Positions 48,557-57,528 of a DNA stretch of 64,000 nt are shown piece after piece. Position 1 is the first letter of the stretch; every line of letters starts with the position of its first letter. The notes below the pieces were generated by a model. That model ran no database searches. It saw only the letters and a program-made list of their open reading frames with translations, and had not been told where the DNA came from. The stretch comes from Hyphomicrobiales bacterium (GTDB lineage: Bacteria > Pseudomonadota > Alphaproteobacteria > Rhizobiales > Rhizobiaceae), in NCBI GenBank assembly GCA_900473795.1, contig UCMT01000012.1:1-64000 (forward strand), written 5' to 3'. The position numbers and the translations under genes were made by a program.

Positions 48557-49434
48557 TGCTGCCGATCGAAGGCCACGCCACCGGGCCGGTTCTCGAACCG
48601 CTGCGGCTTGCAATCCGGCGGCAGCTTCAACGCTTGCCGCGGGGCCTTGCCGAATTCGTCCTCTTCGGCCTGAAGCAGGCATGGTCATGTCTTTTCGGCG
48701 CGCTCGTCCTGTTTTTGATCATCGCGACCAAGCTCGTCTGGAGCCCTGAGTGGGTCTTGAACCGCTATGATGCGCTCTTTCTCATGGCGCTGGCCATACA
48801 GATTCTCTTTCTCCGGCTGAGGATGGAAAGCTGGGACGAGGCGAAGGTCATTTTGATCTACCATGTCACCGGCACCTGCATGGAGATCTTCAAGGTGAAA
48901 ATGGGGTCGTGGACCTATCCGGAGAACGCGATCTTCCAGATATCCGGCGTGCCGCTTTTCTCCGGCTTCATGTACGCTTCCGTCGGCAGCTACATGGCCC
49001 GCGCCATCCGCATTTTCGACATGCGTTTCACGCATTATCCGCCGTTTGCGCTCACGGCCCTTCTGGCGGCTGCGATCTACATCAACTTCTACAGCCACCA
49101 TTATATCGCCGACCTGCGCATCGGACTTTTAGTCGCCATCCTTCTCCTTTTCGGCCGGGTACGCGTCTATTTTACCGTAGAGCGCAAGGCCCGCTGGATG
49201 CCGCTGGTGCTGGCCGCATTTCTCACCAGCATCTTCCTCTGGATTGCCGAGAACATCGGAACGGCAACGGGCATCTGGCTTTATCCAGGGCAACGCGAAT
49301 GGCACCTGGTATCGCTGCAAAAGATGGGGTCGTGGTACCTGCTGCTCTATGTGAGCTTTGTGCTGGTCACGATCGTCTGCAAACCGACGCCGCCGGATGG
49401 CTGGGAGAGCCGCCGCAAAGTCGCGGTCGCCTGA
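48556..49434 (+). CDS. DUF817 integral membrane protein
   Basis: A 292-residue protein with about seven or eight hydrophobic segments, matching the DUF817/YoaT family: KMGSWTYPENAIFQISGVPLF, then INFYSHHYIADLR with its histidines in or near the membrane, and GTATGIWLYPGQ. The function is unknown; the His-rich loop could bind a metal. It is coupled to the RNase D gene by a TGATG overlap. Confidence 0.85.
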   Translation: MLPIEGHATGPVLEPLRLAIRRQLQRLPRGLAEFVLFGLKQAWSCLFGALVLFLIIATKLVWSPEWVLNRYDALFLMALAIQILFLRLRMESWDEAKVILIYHVTGTCMEIFKVKMGSWTYPENAIFQISGVPLFSGFMYASVGSYMARAIRIFDMRFTHYPPFALTALLAAAIYINFYSHHYIADLRIGLLVAILLLFGRVRVYFTVERKARWMPLVLAAFLTSIFLWIAENIGTATGIWLYPGQREWHLVSLQKMGSWYLLLYVSFVLVTIVCKPTPPDGWESRRKVAVA

Positions 49435-49462
49435 GGCTGCCGGACACACGCATTTCGTACGG

Positions 49463-49478
49463 TTAAGGCCGGGTTAAC
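49463..49478. promoter_or_regulatory. Perfect CtrA-binding box
   Basis: TTAA (49463-49466), seven bases, TTAAC (49474-49478) is the full CtrA consensus of alphaproteobacteria. It lies 51 bases before the ATG of the acidic 434-residue gene at 49529, a typical promoter position. Confidence 0.65.
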
Positions 49479-49528
49479 GGTTGCGCCCTATTATCGCTGC
49501 ACAGCCGCGATGATCATGGACCGACACG

Positions 49529-50833
49529 ATGATGCTGCCCCCGACCCAGCAGGCCTCCGCCACCTTTGTCACCTCGATGGTGCAATCGATCGTCGACGAC
49601 ATCGAGAAGCGGCGCCTGGAGGACGAGGAAAAGCTCAAGGGCGAGAAGGACGAGGATAAGGTCCTCAGGGCCCGGATCAAATCCGACGAGGTCTCGCAGG
49701 CAGCGAATGCCAGGATCAACGAGCATTTCTTCGGTGCTCTGAAGCGCGATGAAAACCCGATGGCGACATTGGCCGCGCGCTTCTCGGCTGTCATGGGCGT
49801 AACCCAGGTCACCGACGAATCCGACATGGACTACGGCAGCCGTCTGGAAGACGCGCTGGCGATGACCGAACTGGTCGCCAGGAAGGATGCGGACGGGGAA
49901 CCGACAGTCGTCGGCCTTGCGACCTTCGGCGTGTCGGTGGAGGATTTGACGGCGGCCGTCAACGGTACCGATGAGAACCCGGCGGGAACGACCGCCCTCC
50001 TGGCGCGGTTCGTGACGCGCAACGAACTCGAGCAGGCAGACGGTGAAACAGCCGAGGATTACACCATCCGCATGCGGGCCGCGCTCACCAGCGCCCGCGC
50101 CGGCCTGCCCTCCAGCGTTGCCGAGGTGGAAGCCAAGAGCGGCCTTCGGGATCTGGGCATCACTGCGCAGGAAATGATCGAGGCGATCAAGCACCCCTAC
50201 GGCACCGCGGCCCAGAAAATAAAGACAGGTCTCGACGACAAGGCGACCGAGGAAAAGTTCCTCACCGCCGATGTCGGCAAGGTGCTGCAGCGCCTTGCAG
50301 AAGCCGCCGATCCGAAGACACTGGAAGAACTGAAGGAAGATCGGCTGGAGAAGGACCCGACGAAGGTCGAGGATGCCGAAACCCGCAGGGAACGGGAGGA
50401 ATCCATTCGCGCGCTGGAAGCGGGTGAGAAGCTCGAGGACGTGCAGGAGCTTCACGACGTCATCCGCAAGGGCAACGAGGCAGTCATCAGGGGCGAGACG
50501 GGCACGCAGCCCGATGTCGCCGGCACAGGACAGAGTGCCGACGCGATTGCGATCCAGACCATCCAGGTCCTGGCCGCCGGCGCCGAGATCGCCGAAACGC
50601 AGGCGTCGATCGAAAGCGATCAATCAAAGGAAATATCGGCGTCGCAGGACAGCGCGGACATTTCCGACGATGTGCGCGAGGCCCCAAGCGACGAGGAACA
50701 GGCGATCATGCTCGCCCGCGCCGGCCAGGCCAGCGACGAACAGCGCGAAGAGGATGCCCAGCAGGACATTCTTGCGGTCACGGTCGATGAGGACGGTATT
50801 TACGAGCTGCTGGCGAAGGAGGAGGCCGCCTGA
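49529..50833 (+). CDS. Acidic helical protein of unknown function
   Basis: A 434-residue soluble protein, strongly acidic and rich in Glu, Asp, Ala and Lys, mostly helical. The N-terminus (about residues 20-60) looks like a charged coiled coil, the middle has repeated Glu/Asp-rich segments, and the end is DGIYELLAKEEAA. There is no signal peptide, membrane segment or catalytic motif that I can name. A perfect CtrA box upstream suggests cell-cycle or motility-linked expression. Its stop abuts the stop of the opposite-strand gene. Confidence 0.8.
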   Translation: MMLPPTQQASATFVTSMVQSIVDDIEKRRLEDEEKLKGEKDEDKVLRARIKSDEVSQAANARINEHFFGALKRDENPMATLAARFSAVMGVTQVTDESDMDYGSRLEDALAMTELVARKDADGEPTVVGLATFGVSVEDLTAAVNGTDENPAGTTALLARFVTRNELEQADGETAEDYTIRMRAALTSARAGLPSSVAEVEAKSGLRDLGITAQEMIEAIKHPYGTAAQKIKTGLDDKATEEKFLTADVGKVLQRLAEAADPKTLEELKEDRLEKDPTKVEDAETRREREESIRALEAGEKLEDVQELHDVIRKGNEAVIRGETGTQPDVAGTGQSADAIAIQTIQVLAAGAEIAETQASIESDQSKEISASQDSADISDDVREAPSDEEQAIMLARAGQASDEQREEDAQQDILAVTVDEDGIYELLAKEEAA

Positions 50834-51166
50834 TCAGGGCTTGCGAATGATGCCGAGCCGCGCCATCACTTCCTTCGGGATGCCGTAGCGCTGGACCGCA
50901 TCGCGGTTCGAGCGCAGACCACAGATCTCGCGCTGGATGAAGAAGGCCCAGACGGCATCGGCAGCATCGTTCAGCAACTGCTCCCGCCTGTCCGGCGTCG
51001 TTGCTGCGTCCTCAAGTACGCTGAGAGCCGCGATCGCCTTTTCCACCTTCAAGCCGTGCCGCCCGAGCGCATCGGCCCGCTCGGACATCAGCTCGTATTC
51101 CAGCAGATTGAGGCCGGAATCTCTGGAAAAGGACGGAGACAGGGATTGGGGCGGACGGACTGTCAT
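50834..51166 (-). CDS. Small conserved protein (DUF6665-like)
   Basis: A 110-residue soluble protein whose central part (SGLNLLEYELMSERADALGR, then AVWAFFIQREICGLRS) looks like a conserved helical domain; from memory it resembles DUF6665 proteins of rhizobia. The C-terminus YGIPKEVMARLGI is typical. The function is unknown. The gene is tail-to-tail with the 434-residue gene with no spacer between the two stop codons. Confidence 0.75.
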   Translation of the reverse strand: MTVRPPQSLSPSFSRDSGLNLLEYELMSERADALGRHGLKVEKAIAALSVLEDAATTPDRREQLLNDAADAVWAFFIQREICGLRSNRDAVQRYGIPKEVMARLGIIRKP

Positions 51167-51268
51167 GCGCGGGCTCCATGACGGCGCCCGGCGTCGGTTC
51201 AGACGCGCAAGGTCGCCGCAGCAGTGATCGGTGCAAGGATGGAGCGGGATGGGCGGAGCTGCAAGCGC

Positions 51269-52651
51269 CTATTTGGCGCGCTCGCGAATTTCCGCAAAGC
51301 TCCAGTCTCTCAGAAGCTCGCCATCCTTCCACACCGGCTCCAGATGGTTGCGTCGATCCTTAAGTTCATCAAGGCGCGCCGCCTCCAGACCGCCGAGACC
51401 GCTGACCACCGCCTGGCGGCCGGCCTTGGAGGCCTTGACGTTCATGGTCGCCGGACGCTTGAAGACATCGTGCCATTTGCCGGCATCGTCCAGCCGCGCA
51501 TTGGTCTTCATGGCGAAGGAATAGGTGTCGCGGTTGACCTTCTGCAACAGGCCGCCGCCCATGCCGAAGGCGATGTTTTCAGCCGAGAAGCCGAAGGCTT
51601 CCAGCCGCCCGAGGATTTGACCGATATCGGCATTGGAGACACCGTCCCCCTGGATGACGCGCACGGACTTGTCGAGGACCTTGTAGCCCTTGGCGTTCAG
51701 CGTCGAACCAAAATGATAGTCCAGCTGCTTGACGACATGGACCGGCGTTTCGATGGGGTCGCCACTGTCGGGCCGGATGACCAGCGTGCCGTCGCTGGCC
51801 CTGACCTTCTCGCGCAGTTGCTCGCCCCAGATTTCAGAGACCGCGTAATTGATATCGTAACTGTCGGAGACAACCGCGAACATGCCGCCACCGGCGAAGC
51901 GGTCGATCATGTTGGCATAGGCATCCGCCTCGCGCTCGACGCCCCAGGCGGTCATGGTCGAGTGCTCGGAGGCCGGAATGGAGAAACCGGCCATCTCGGC
52001 GCCGTAATACCGCCGGGCATAGAGCACGCCGGTCACGGTATCGGTGCCCATGAAGTTGACGAGATGGGCGGCGCCGCCGATGCCCGCCTGCTCGAAAGCG
52101 CCGACGCCGCGGGCGCCAAAATCATGCAGCCGGAAAGGCAGCACGGCTTCCGGATCGTCGCAGGTCTTTTCGAGCATCGGGCGGATGATCTGCTTGACCT
52201 TGCGGGCATTGCTGGCAACGGAGGACGGGTACCAGACGGCGCGCAACAGCGCGGTCTCGATATAGGAGGTCAGCCAGAAGGAGTGCGGGTCGGTATTGAC
52301 CACCTGCACCATCGGCACGCCTCGGCGAATGAGCGTCCCTTCCGGCAGGGCCTGGATCTCCAGCGGCAGGTAACCGCCGAACTGTTCGACGATGCGCAGC
52401 CAGCCGGCGCGATGGAACGGCAGGCCGTGGGCCGTGACGATCGCCTCGGCTTCGTCGATATCCGCCCGCGTCACCGGTTTGCCGAGATATTCCTTCAAAA
52501 ACATCTGCAGGCCGAAGAACAGGACATCGGCCTGATCCTGATGGCCGCGCGTTTCGATATAGGCGGAGATGGCGCTTGTGCCGGGCGGGTATTGCAGGAA
52601 ATGGCTGAACTTGTAGCTGTCGGTGTTGAGGATCAGATTGGCCGGATTCAT
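51269..52651 (-). CDS. nadV: Nicotinamide phosphoribosyltransferase (NAMPT/NadV type)
   Basis: Joins nicotinamide to PRPP to form NMN for NAD salvage. The 460-residue protein follows NAMPT: N-terminal NTDSYKFSHFLQYPPGTS, HDFGARGVG, the catalytic-histidine region IPASEHSTMTAWG, VSDSYDI, and the phosphate-binding RPDSGDP and IQGDGVSN. These match NAMPT better than PncB (nicotinate) enzymes. A GGGGGG site precedes the ATG. It is a single gene; no adenylyltransferase accompanies it here. Confidence 0.9.
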   Translation of the reverse strand: MNPANLILNTDSYKFSHFLQYPPGTSAISAYIETRGHQDQADVLFFGLQMFLKEYLGKPVTRADIDEAEAIVTAHGLPFHRAGWLRIVEQFGGYLPLEIQALPEGTLIRRGVPMVQVVNTDPHSFWLTSYIETALLRAVWYPSSVASNARKVKQIIRPMLEKTCDDPEAVLPFRLHDFGARGVGAFEQAGIGGAAHLVNFMGTDTVTGVLYARRYYGAEMAGFSIPASEHSTMTAWGVEREADAYANMIDRFAGGGMFAVVSDSYDINYAVSEIWGEQLREKVRASDGTLVIRPDSGDPIETPVHVVKQLDYHFGSTLNAKGYKVLDKSVRVIQGDGVSNADIGQILGRLEAFGFSAENIAFGMGGGLLQKVNRDTYSFAMKTNARLDDAGKWHDVFKRPATMNVKASKAGRQAVVSGLGGLEAARLDELKDRRNHLEPVWKDGELLRDWSFAEIRERAK

Positions 52652-53023
52652 CGCATTCCCCCCGAAAGCAATTCCAAGTCCGCGGCCCCACCTACGGCGG
52701 GCGGCGGCAAAGATGTACGCGACCGGGTAAAACGCAGCAAGGGCAAAGGGAGCCGCCTGCTCCGGCTAAATTCTCCCCGCGCCGCGCAGTATGGTTAATA
52801 TTCTGTCAATCATTCTGCCCTAACATTGATCCCTGAAATGCTCGGCCATTCGTGGTTCCGCAGCAGCCGCCGCAGTCTGGTATGGCCGTGAACGAGCCGT
52901 CGGGCATGCGCATGAAGCGCCCTTTCCTTCGACATCCGCTTGGGACTTATCCGGCTCGATGGCCGGTGCGCAGCGAATAGACACGATGCTTTTGACCTCA
53001 ACCCGAACCTGACAGAGATTGCG
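52652..53023. other. Divergent promoter region of nadV and the 620-residue gene
   Basis: 372 bases. A near-consensus CtrA box TTAA-N7-TCAA lies at 52795-52809, one base off TTAA-N7-TTAA. The frame of the downstream gene is open from 52940 but lacks a ribosome site before 53024. Nothing else is recognisable. Confidence 0.45.
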
Positions 53024-54886
53024 ATGCTGACGCCCATTCTCACAGTCAAGACATCCGCCGCGACCATGCCGGCAGCCGCCGTGGTGGAGACCGCTACGCC
53101 GAAAGAGCGTACGCATGTCCAACCGGTGAGGATTTCGGGAAGCCAGTCGGAAGCCGTCCTCAAGATCCTGGAGACGCTGAACCGCCACGTCGTCGGCAGC
53201 GAACCGCTGCCAAAGGAAGCATTGATCCGGTTGCTGGACACGCTGGCAAAAGTCCTGAAATTTCCGCCGCTGCCGCAGGAAACCCTGCGTGACTTTACCA
53301 GGCGGCTGGCGGTTTTTCTCGAGACACTACCGCCGGCCGCGCGGCTGGCGCTGGAAAAGCAACTCGGGCAGCGCAATCTGGCCATGTCGATCCGGATTCT
53401 CGCGGAAGCACTGAAGGGACCTTCGATCATCGACGCGCCGCGTCTGCTGGAGGAATTTTTCACCCCGGCAGCGGTTGCGCGGCCGGCGACGAGCCGGCCA
53501 GAGGGCAGGCCGGCGGGGACAGGGATCGCGCCACAGGGGAGCGTGCCAGGTCGCCCGACAGCGCTGCCGGTGATGCAACCGCAGTTTACCGCACCGGCGG
53601 CGGCGGCCGACCCTGGCCTGCTGCAGGCAGCCCTGAAGAAAGCCTTCGGCGACGAAGAGGAGGCCGCGGTACCGGTCGTTGTGGCGGAGACAGGTGAAAG
53701 CGAGGAACAAGCGGCACAATCGCAAACACCGCGCAGCGATACAACGGCCGCAGGCACACAGCCCCAAGCCAAGGCAAATTCCGAAACCATCCCCTTGCTG
53801 CGGGCTGCCGCTGCATTCCTGGCCGCGGACTCGGAGGCGCTGTCGCTGGTGGCTGCCATTGCCACGGGCGACATCGATAGCCAGACAAAAGCCGATCTGG
53901 AACAGGAATTGGGATTCGATCTCTCGGAGCAAACAGGGCAGATCGAAACACCGGAACAGTCGATCCAGGCTGGGTCTTACGCTGCAGAGAGCGAGCGGGA
54001 GCCCGCCGCGGGACCGGCAGCAGGCGAGAACGCTGCGTTTTCCGAGACCGGTTCCGTTTCACGGCAGGCTGCGTCGGCGGCAGCCGATCTCCTGCCTGCG
54101 ACCGCCGCCGAACCGGACGTCCGGGCGGAAACCGTCCGATCCGGCGACATGCTGCCGTATCGCGGCGAGGTCGAGGGGTTCAAAGGCCACGATCTCGGTG
54201 AATGGGAGCTGCATGCAGAACCGGAGCCACGATCCCTTACGCCCGCAGCTAAGGGGCAATCCCCAGCATTCGAATTCGAGACATTGCAGTCGGAAAAGAC
54301 GCTTGTGGAGACACTGAGAACGCTGGTCGACGCCAGCCTGCCGCTGCCGGAAAGATCAGCAGCCACGGTGCCGGACACGCTTTTTGCCACGCTGGCAGGC
54401 GAGACAGCCGATATGGGTGCCGAGGCGCTGTTCGCACAGCTTCGGACGGAGGACGATATCGAATTGCCGCCGGATACGGCGCTGACCACCGGTGGCTTGG
54501 CCGAGCAACCCGAACAGCCTGGACTTGAAGCCGACACCTGGAGTGCGCTGCTCGATGCGCCGGAGGAGAAGGCGGCGAGCCGTCCGGCCCATTCATCCGC
54601 CCTCGATGAAGGCGGGCGGGAGGCCCAGATGCCCCGGCAGCCGGAAACGGGCATTGCGCGAGACGCCATCCCCTTCGCGATGATTCCCTATCTGCCGGCA
54701 AAGACCGTGGAGACGCGGAGCCTCGAGGCGGAAGAGGAGCGACCATCCTTTGCCGATGACGAACAGCGGGATGAGCGCGGAGGCGATGATCAGGGGCACG
54801 AAAACGAGGAGGCCGCCGGCGAAGAGGACGAGACGGACACCGCGGATGCCTACGATCTCTACCAGCGCATGGGCGGGCTCGGCTAA
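53024..54886 (+). CDS. Large acidic, Pro/Ala/Glu-rich protein of unknown function
   Basis: A 620-residue protein. The first 150 residues are helical and leucine-rich (KILETLNRHVV; LDTLAKVLKFPPLPQETL), followed by a Pro/Ala/Gly spacer, a second helical region around residue 240, and then hundreds of acidic low-complexity residues. The last 13 residues (AYDLYQRMGGLG region) look structured and may be a conserved tail. There is no signal peptide or membrane segment. Size and composition recall flagellar hook-length or scaffold proteins, but the FliK C-terminal signature is not present. A strong bidirectional terminator follows. Confidence 0.75.
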   Translation: MLTPILTVKTSAATMPAAAVVETATPKERTHVQPVRISGSQSEAVLKILETLNRHVVGSEPLPKEALIRLLDTLAKVLKFPPLPQETLRDFTRRLAVFLETLPPAARLALEKQLGQRNLAMSIRILAEALKGPSIIDAPRLLEEFFTPAAVARPATSRPEGRPAGTGIAPQGSVPGRPTALPVMQPQFTAPAAAADPGLLQAALKKAFGDEEEAAVPVVVAETGESEEQAAQSQTPRSDTTAAGTQPQAKANSETIPLLRAAAAFLAADSEALSLVAAIATGDIDSQTKADLEQELGFDLSEQTGQIETPEQSIQAGSYAAESEREPAAGPAAGENAAFSETGSVSRQAASAAADLLPATAAEPDVRAETVRSGDMLPYRGEVEGFKGHDLGEWELHAEPEPRSLTPAAKGQSPAFEFETLQSEKTLVETLRTLVDASLPLPERSAATVPDTLFATLAGETADMGAEALFAQLRTEDDIELPPDTALTTGGLAEQPEQPGLEADTWSALLDAPEEKAASRPAHSSALDEGGREAQMPRQPETGIARDAIPFAMIPYLPAKTVETRSLEAEEERPSFADDEQRDERGGDDQGHENEEAAGEEDETDTADAYDLYQRMGGLG

Positions 54887-54921
54887 CCGAAGCAGCCGGC
54901 GCCGCAGACCAGGACACGAAA

Positions 54922-54957
54922 AAGCCCGCGGAAATCGCTTTCCGCGGGCTTCTTTAT
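54922..54957. terminator. Bidirectional terminator between the 620-residue gene and rpsA
   Basis: A 13-bp perfect stem AAGCCCGCGGAAA/TTTCCGCGGGCTT with loop TCGC. It is followed by CTTTATT on the plus strand and TTTTCGTG on the minus strand, so it can end both converging transcripts. Confidence 0.9.
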
Positions 54958-54974
54958 TCGTAAAGGCCTAAGGC

Positions 54975-56678
54975 TTATTCGCCCGAGCGGTTCTTCAGAG
55001 CCGCACCGAGGATGTCGCCGAGCGAAGCGCCGGAGTCGGACGAACCGAACTGTGCGACGGCTTCCTTCTCTTCAGCGATTTCAAGCGCCTTGATCGACAG
55101 CATGACCTTGCGGTCCTTCTTGGAGAAGTTGGTGACGCGGGCGTCGACAACCTGACCAACGGAGAAACGCTCCGGACGCTGCTCGTCGCGGTCACGCGAC
55201 AGATCGGCACGGCGAATGAACGAGGTGAGGTCTTCGTGGTTGACGAGCTTCACTTCGATGCCACCGTCGTTGATGGCGATGACTTCGCACGAGACGACGG
55301 CGTTCTTGCGCAGATCGCCGGAAGCAGCGGCGTCGCCGACCGCATCCTTGCCGAGCTGCTTGATGCCGAGCGAGATGCGCTCCTTCTCGACGTCCACATC
55401 GAGAACGACAGCCTTGACGACGTCGCCCTTGTTGTATTCCTCGATGACCTGCTCGCCCGGACGATTCCAGTCGAGGTCGGACAGGTGCACCATGCCGTCG
55501 ACGTCGCCGTCGAGACCGATGAACAGGCCGAATTCGGTCTTGTTCTTGACTTCGCCTTCAACTTCCGTGCCAGCCGGATGGCTGTGCGCGAAGGCCTGCC
55601 ACGGGTTCTCGAGCGTCTGCTTGAGGCCGAGCGAGATGCGGCGCTTGGTCGGGTCGACTTCGAGAACGACAACGTCGACTTCCTGCGTTGTGGACAGGAT
55701 CTTGCCGGGATGTACGTTCTTCTTGGTCCAGGACATTTCGGAGATGTGGATCAGGCCTTCGATGCCCGGCTCCAGCTCTACGAATGCACCGTAGTCGGTG
55801 ATGTTGGTGACGGTACCGGAGATCTTCTTGCCGACCGGGTACTTGGCACCGATGCCATCCCACGGATCCGACTCGAGCTGCTTCATGCCGAGCGAGATGC
55901 GGTGGGTTTCCTGGTTGATGCGGATGATCTGAACCTTGACCTGCTGGCCGATGTTCAGGATTTCCGACGGATGGTTGACGCGGCGCCATGCCATGTCGGT
56001 CACGTGCAGCAGGCCGTCGATGCCGCCGAGGTCAACGAACGCACCGTAATCGGTGATGTTCTTGACGACGCCGTCAACAACCTGGCCCTCTTCGAGGTTC
56101 TGGACGATTTCCGAACGCTGCTCAGCGCGCGATTCTTCGAGAACCGTACGACGCGACACGACGATGTTGCCACGGCGCTTGTCCATCTTGAGGATTTCGA
56201 AGGGCTGCGGGTTGTGCATCAGCGGGGTAACGTCGCGGATCGGACGGATGTCGACCTGAGAGCGCGGCAGGAAGGCAACGGCACCATCCAGATCGACGGT
56301 GAAACCACCCTTGACCTGGTTGAAGATGACGCCTTCGACGCGTTCGCCGGCTTCGAACTTGACTTCGAGGCGGACCCAGCTCTCTTCGCGGCGAGCCTTC
56401 TCGCGCGACAGAACAGCTTCGCCCAGCGCGTTTTCGATGCGCTCGACGTAAACTTCGACTTCATCGCCGACCTTCAGCGTGCCGTCCTTGGCCTTGGCGC
56501 CGAATTCCTTGAGAGCGATGCGGCCTTCGACCTTCAGACCGACGTCGACGATCGCGACGTCCTTCTCGATGGCCGTGACAATACCCTTGGTGACGTAGCC
56601 TTCGGCAAGATCCTGCGTGGCAAAGGATTCCTGCAGCAGCGCGGCAAAATCGTCGCGGGTGGGGTTAGCTTGAGACAT
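54975..56678 (-). CDS. rpsA: 30S ribosomal protein S1
   Basis: Binds mRNA and helps ribosomes engage structured or leaderless messages. The 567-residue protein has six S1 repeats; recurring motifs are GAFVDLGGIDGLLHVTDM and YGAFVELEPGIEGLIHISEM, with the degenerate first two repeats that bind the ribosome. The start MSQANPTRD at 56678 has AGGAG five bases upstream. It follows cmk, the usual cmk-rpsA order, with a 217-base spacer. Confidence 0.97.
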   Translation of the reverse strand: MSQANPTRDDFAALLQESFATQDLAEGYVTKGIVTAIEKDVAIVDVGLKVEGRIALKEFGAKAKDGTLKVGDEVEVYVERIENALGEAVLSREKARREESWVRLEVKFEAGERVEGVIFNQVKGGFTVDLDGAVAFLPRSQVDIRPIRDVTPLMHNPQPFEILKMDKRRGNIVVSRRTVLEESRAEQRSEIVQNLEEGQVVDGVVKNITDYGAFVDLGGIDGLLHVTDMAWRRVNHPSEILNIGQQVKVQIIRINQETHRISLGMKQLESDPWDGIGAKYPVGKKISGTVTNITDYGAFVELEPGIEGLIHISEMSWTKKNVHPGKILSTTQEVDVVVLEVDPTKRRISLGLKQTLENPWQAFAHSHPAGTEVEGEVKNKTEFGLFIGLDGDVDGMVHLSDLDWNRPGEQVIEEYNKGDVVKAVVLDVDVEKERISLGIKQLGKDAVGDAAASGDLRKNAVVSCEVIAINDGGIEVKLVNHEDLTSFIRRADLSRDRDEQRPERFSVGQVVDARVTNFSKKDRKVMLSIKALEIAEEKEAVAQFGSSDSGASLGDILGAALKNRSGE

Positions 56679-56799
56679 GAATACTCCTGATGTGCCTTGG
56701 TGAGGCACAGGCGCCGGGGGTTAGCGTTGACATGTCCGAAAACCATCCGCTCCATTCAGATGAGGAGCAAATCCGGCGCGGGGATGGTGTCTCGGACTA

Positions 56800-56811
56800 C
56801 GCAAATTTGCG
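56800..56811. promoter_or_regulatory. Perfect 12-base palindrome upstream of rpsA
   Basis: CGCAAATTTGCG lies about 120 bases before the rpsA start, in the cmk-rpsA spacer. It could be a regulator site or part of the promoter region; no known regulator is assigned. Confidence 0.35.
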
Positions 56812-56895
56812 CTGGCAAGCCAACGCGTCATTTGCTGAGCTTTTTATTCCGTCGCAGGTTCTGATCGGAAAACCGTGATGACTTTCCGAACCTGC

Positions 56896-57528
56896 TCAGT
56901 GCTTCAATGCGGCATCGATGATGCTCTTCGCCGCCAAGAATGCGGCCTCTATACTCATTTCGGACGTATCTAGCAAGTGCGCGTCGTCGGCCGGGCGAAG
57001 CGGGCTGTCGGCGCGGCCCATGTCGCGCTCGTCGCGTTTGACGATATCGGCCAGGATCTCCAGATAATCGGCCGGAATGCCGTTTGCCACGATCTCGTCG
57101 AAGCGGCGGCGCGCCCGCACTTCGGGGGACGCCGTTACATAGAGTTTCACCGGTGCATCCGGGCAGACAACCGTGCCGATGTCGCGACCGTCGAGCACCG
57201 CGCCGGGCGCGCGCTTCGAAAAGGCACGCTGCGCCTCGACCAGCGCCTGGCGCACGAGCGGCATCACCGCGATCTTCGATGCGGCCTCGCCGATCGCATG
57301 AGCAGAGAGGACGGCACGATCAAGCCCGGCAAGCTCGACCTCGCGCGCCATCTCCTGCGCCAGCAGCTCGTCGTCGAGCGGCAGGCCGGCATCGAGCAGG
57401 GCCTTGGCCGTGGCGCGATAGGTCAATCCGGTATCGAGATGGTGAAAGCCATAGTCCTCGGCAATCCGGCGCGACAGCGTTCCCTTGCCGGCGGCAGCCG
57501 GTCCGTCGATGGCGATGATGAATGTCAT
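56896..57528 (-). CDS. cmk: Cytidylate kinase
   Basis: Phosphorylates CMP and dCMP for nucleotide synthesis. The 210-residue protein has the P-loop GPAAAGKGT, the CMP-binding DTGLTYRA and the conserved [10 protein letters not shown] and RRRFDE lid region. Its ATG overlaps the stop of the upstream gene (ATGA), so it is translated with the membrane peptidase-like gene. In many rhizobia aroA is the upstream partner of cmk; it is not here. Confidence 0.96.
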   Translation of the reverse strand: MTFIIAIDGPAAAGKGTLSRRIAEDYGFHHLDTGLTYRATAKALLDAGLPLDDELLAQEMAREVELAGLDRAVLSAHAIGEAASKIAVMPLVRQALVEAQRAFSKRAPGAVLDGRDIGTVVCPDAPVKLYVTASPEVRARRRFDEIVANGIPADYLEILADIVKRDERDMGRADSPLRPADDAHLLDTSEMSIEAAFLAAKSIIDAALKH

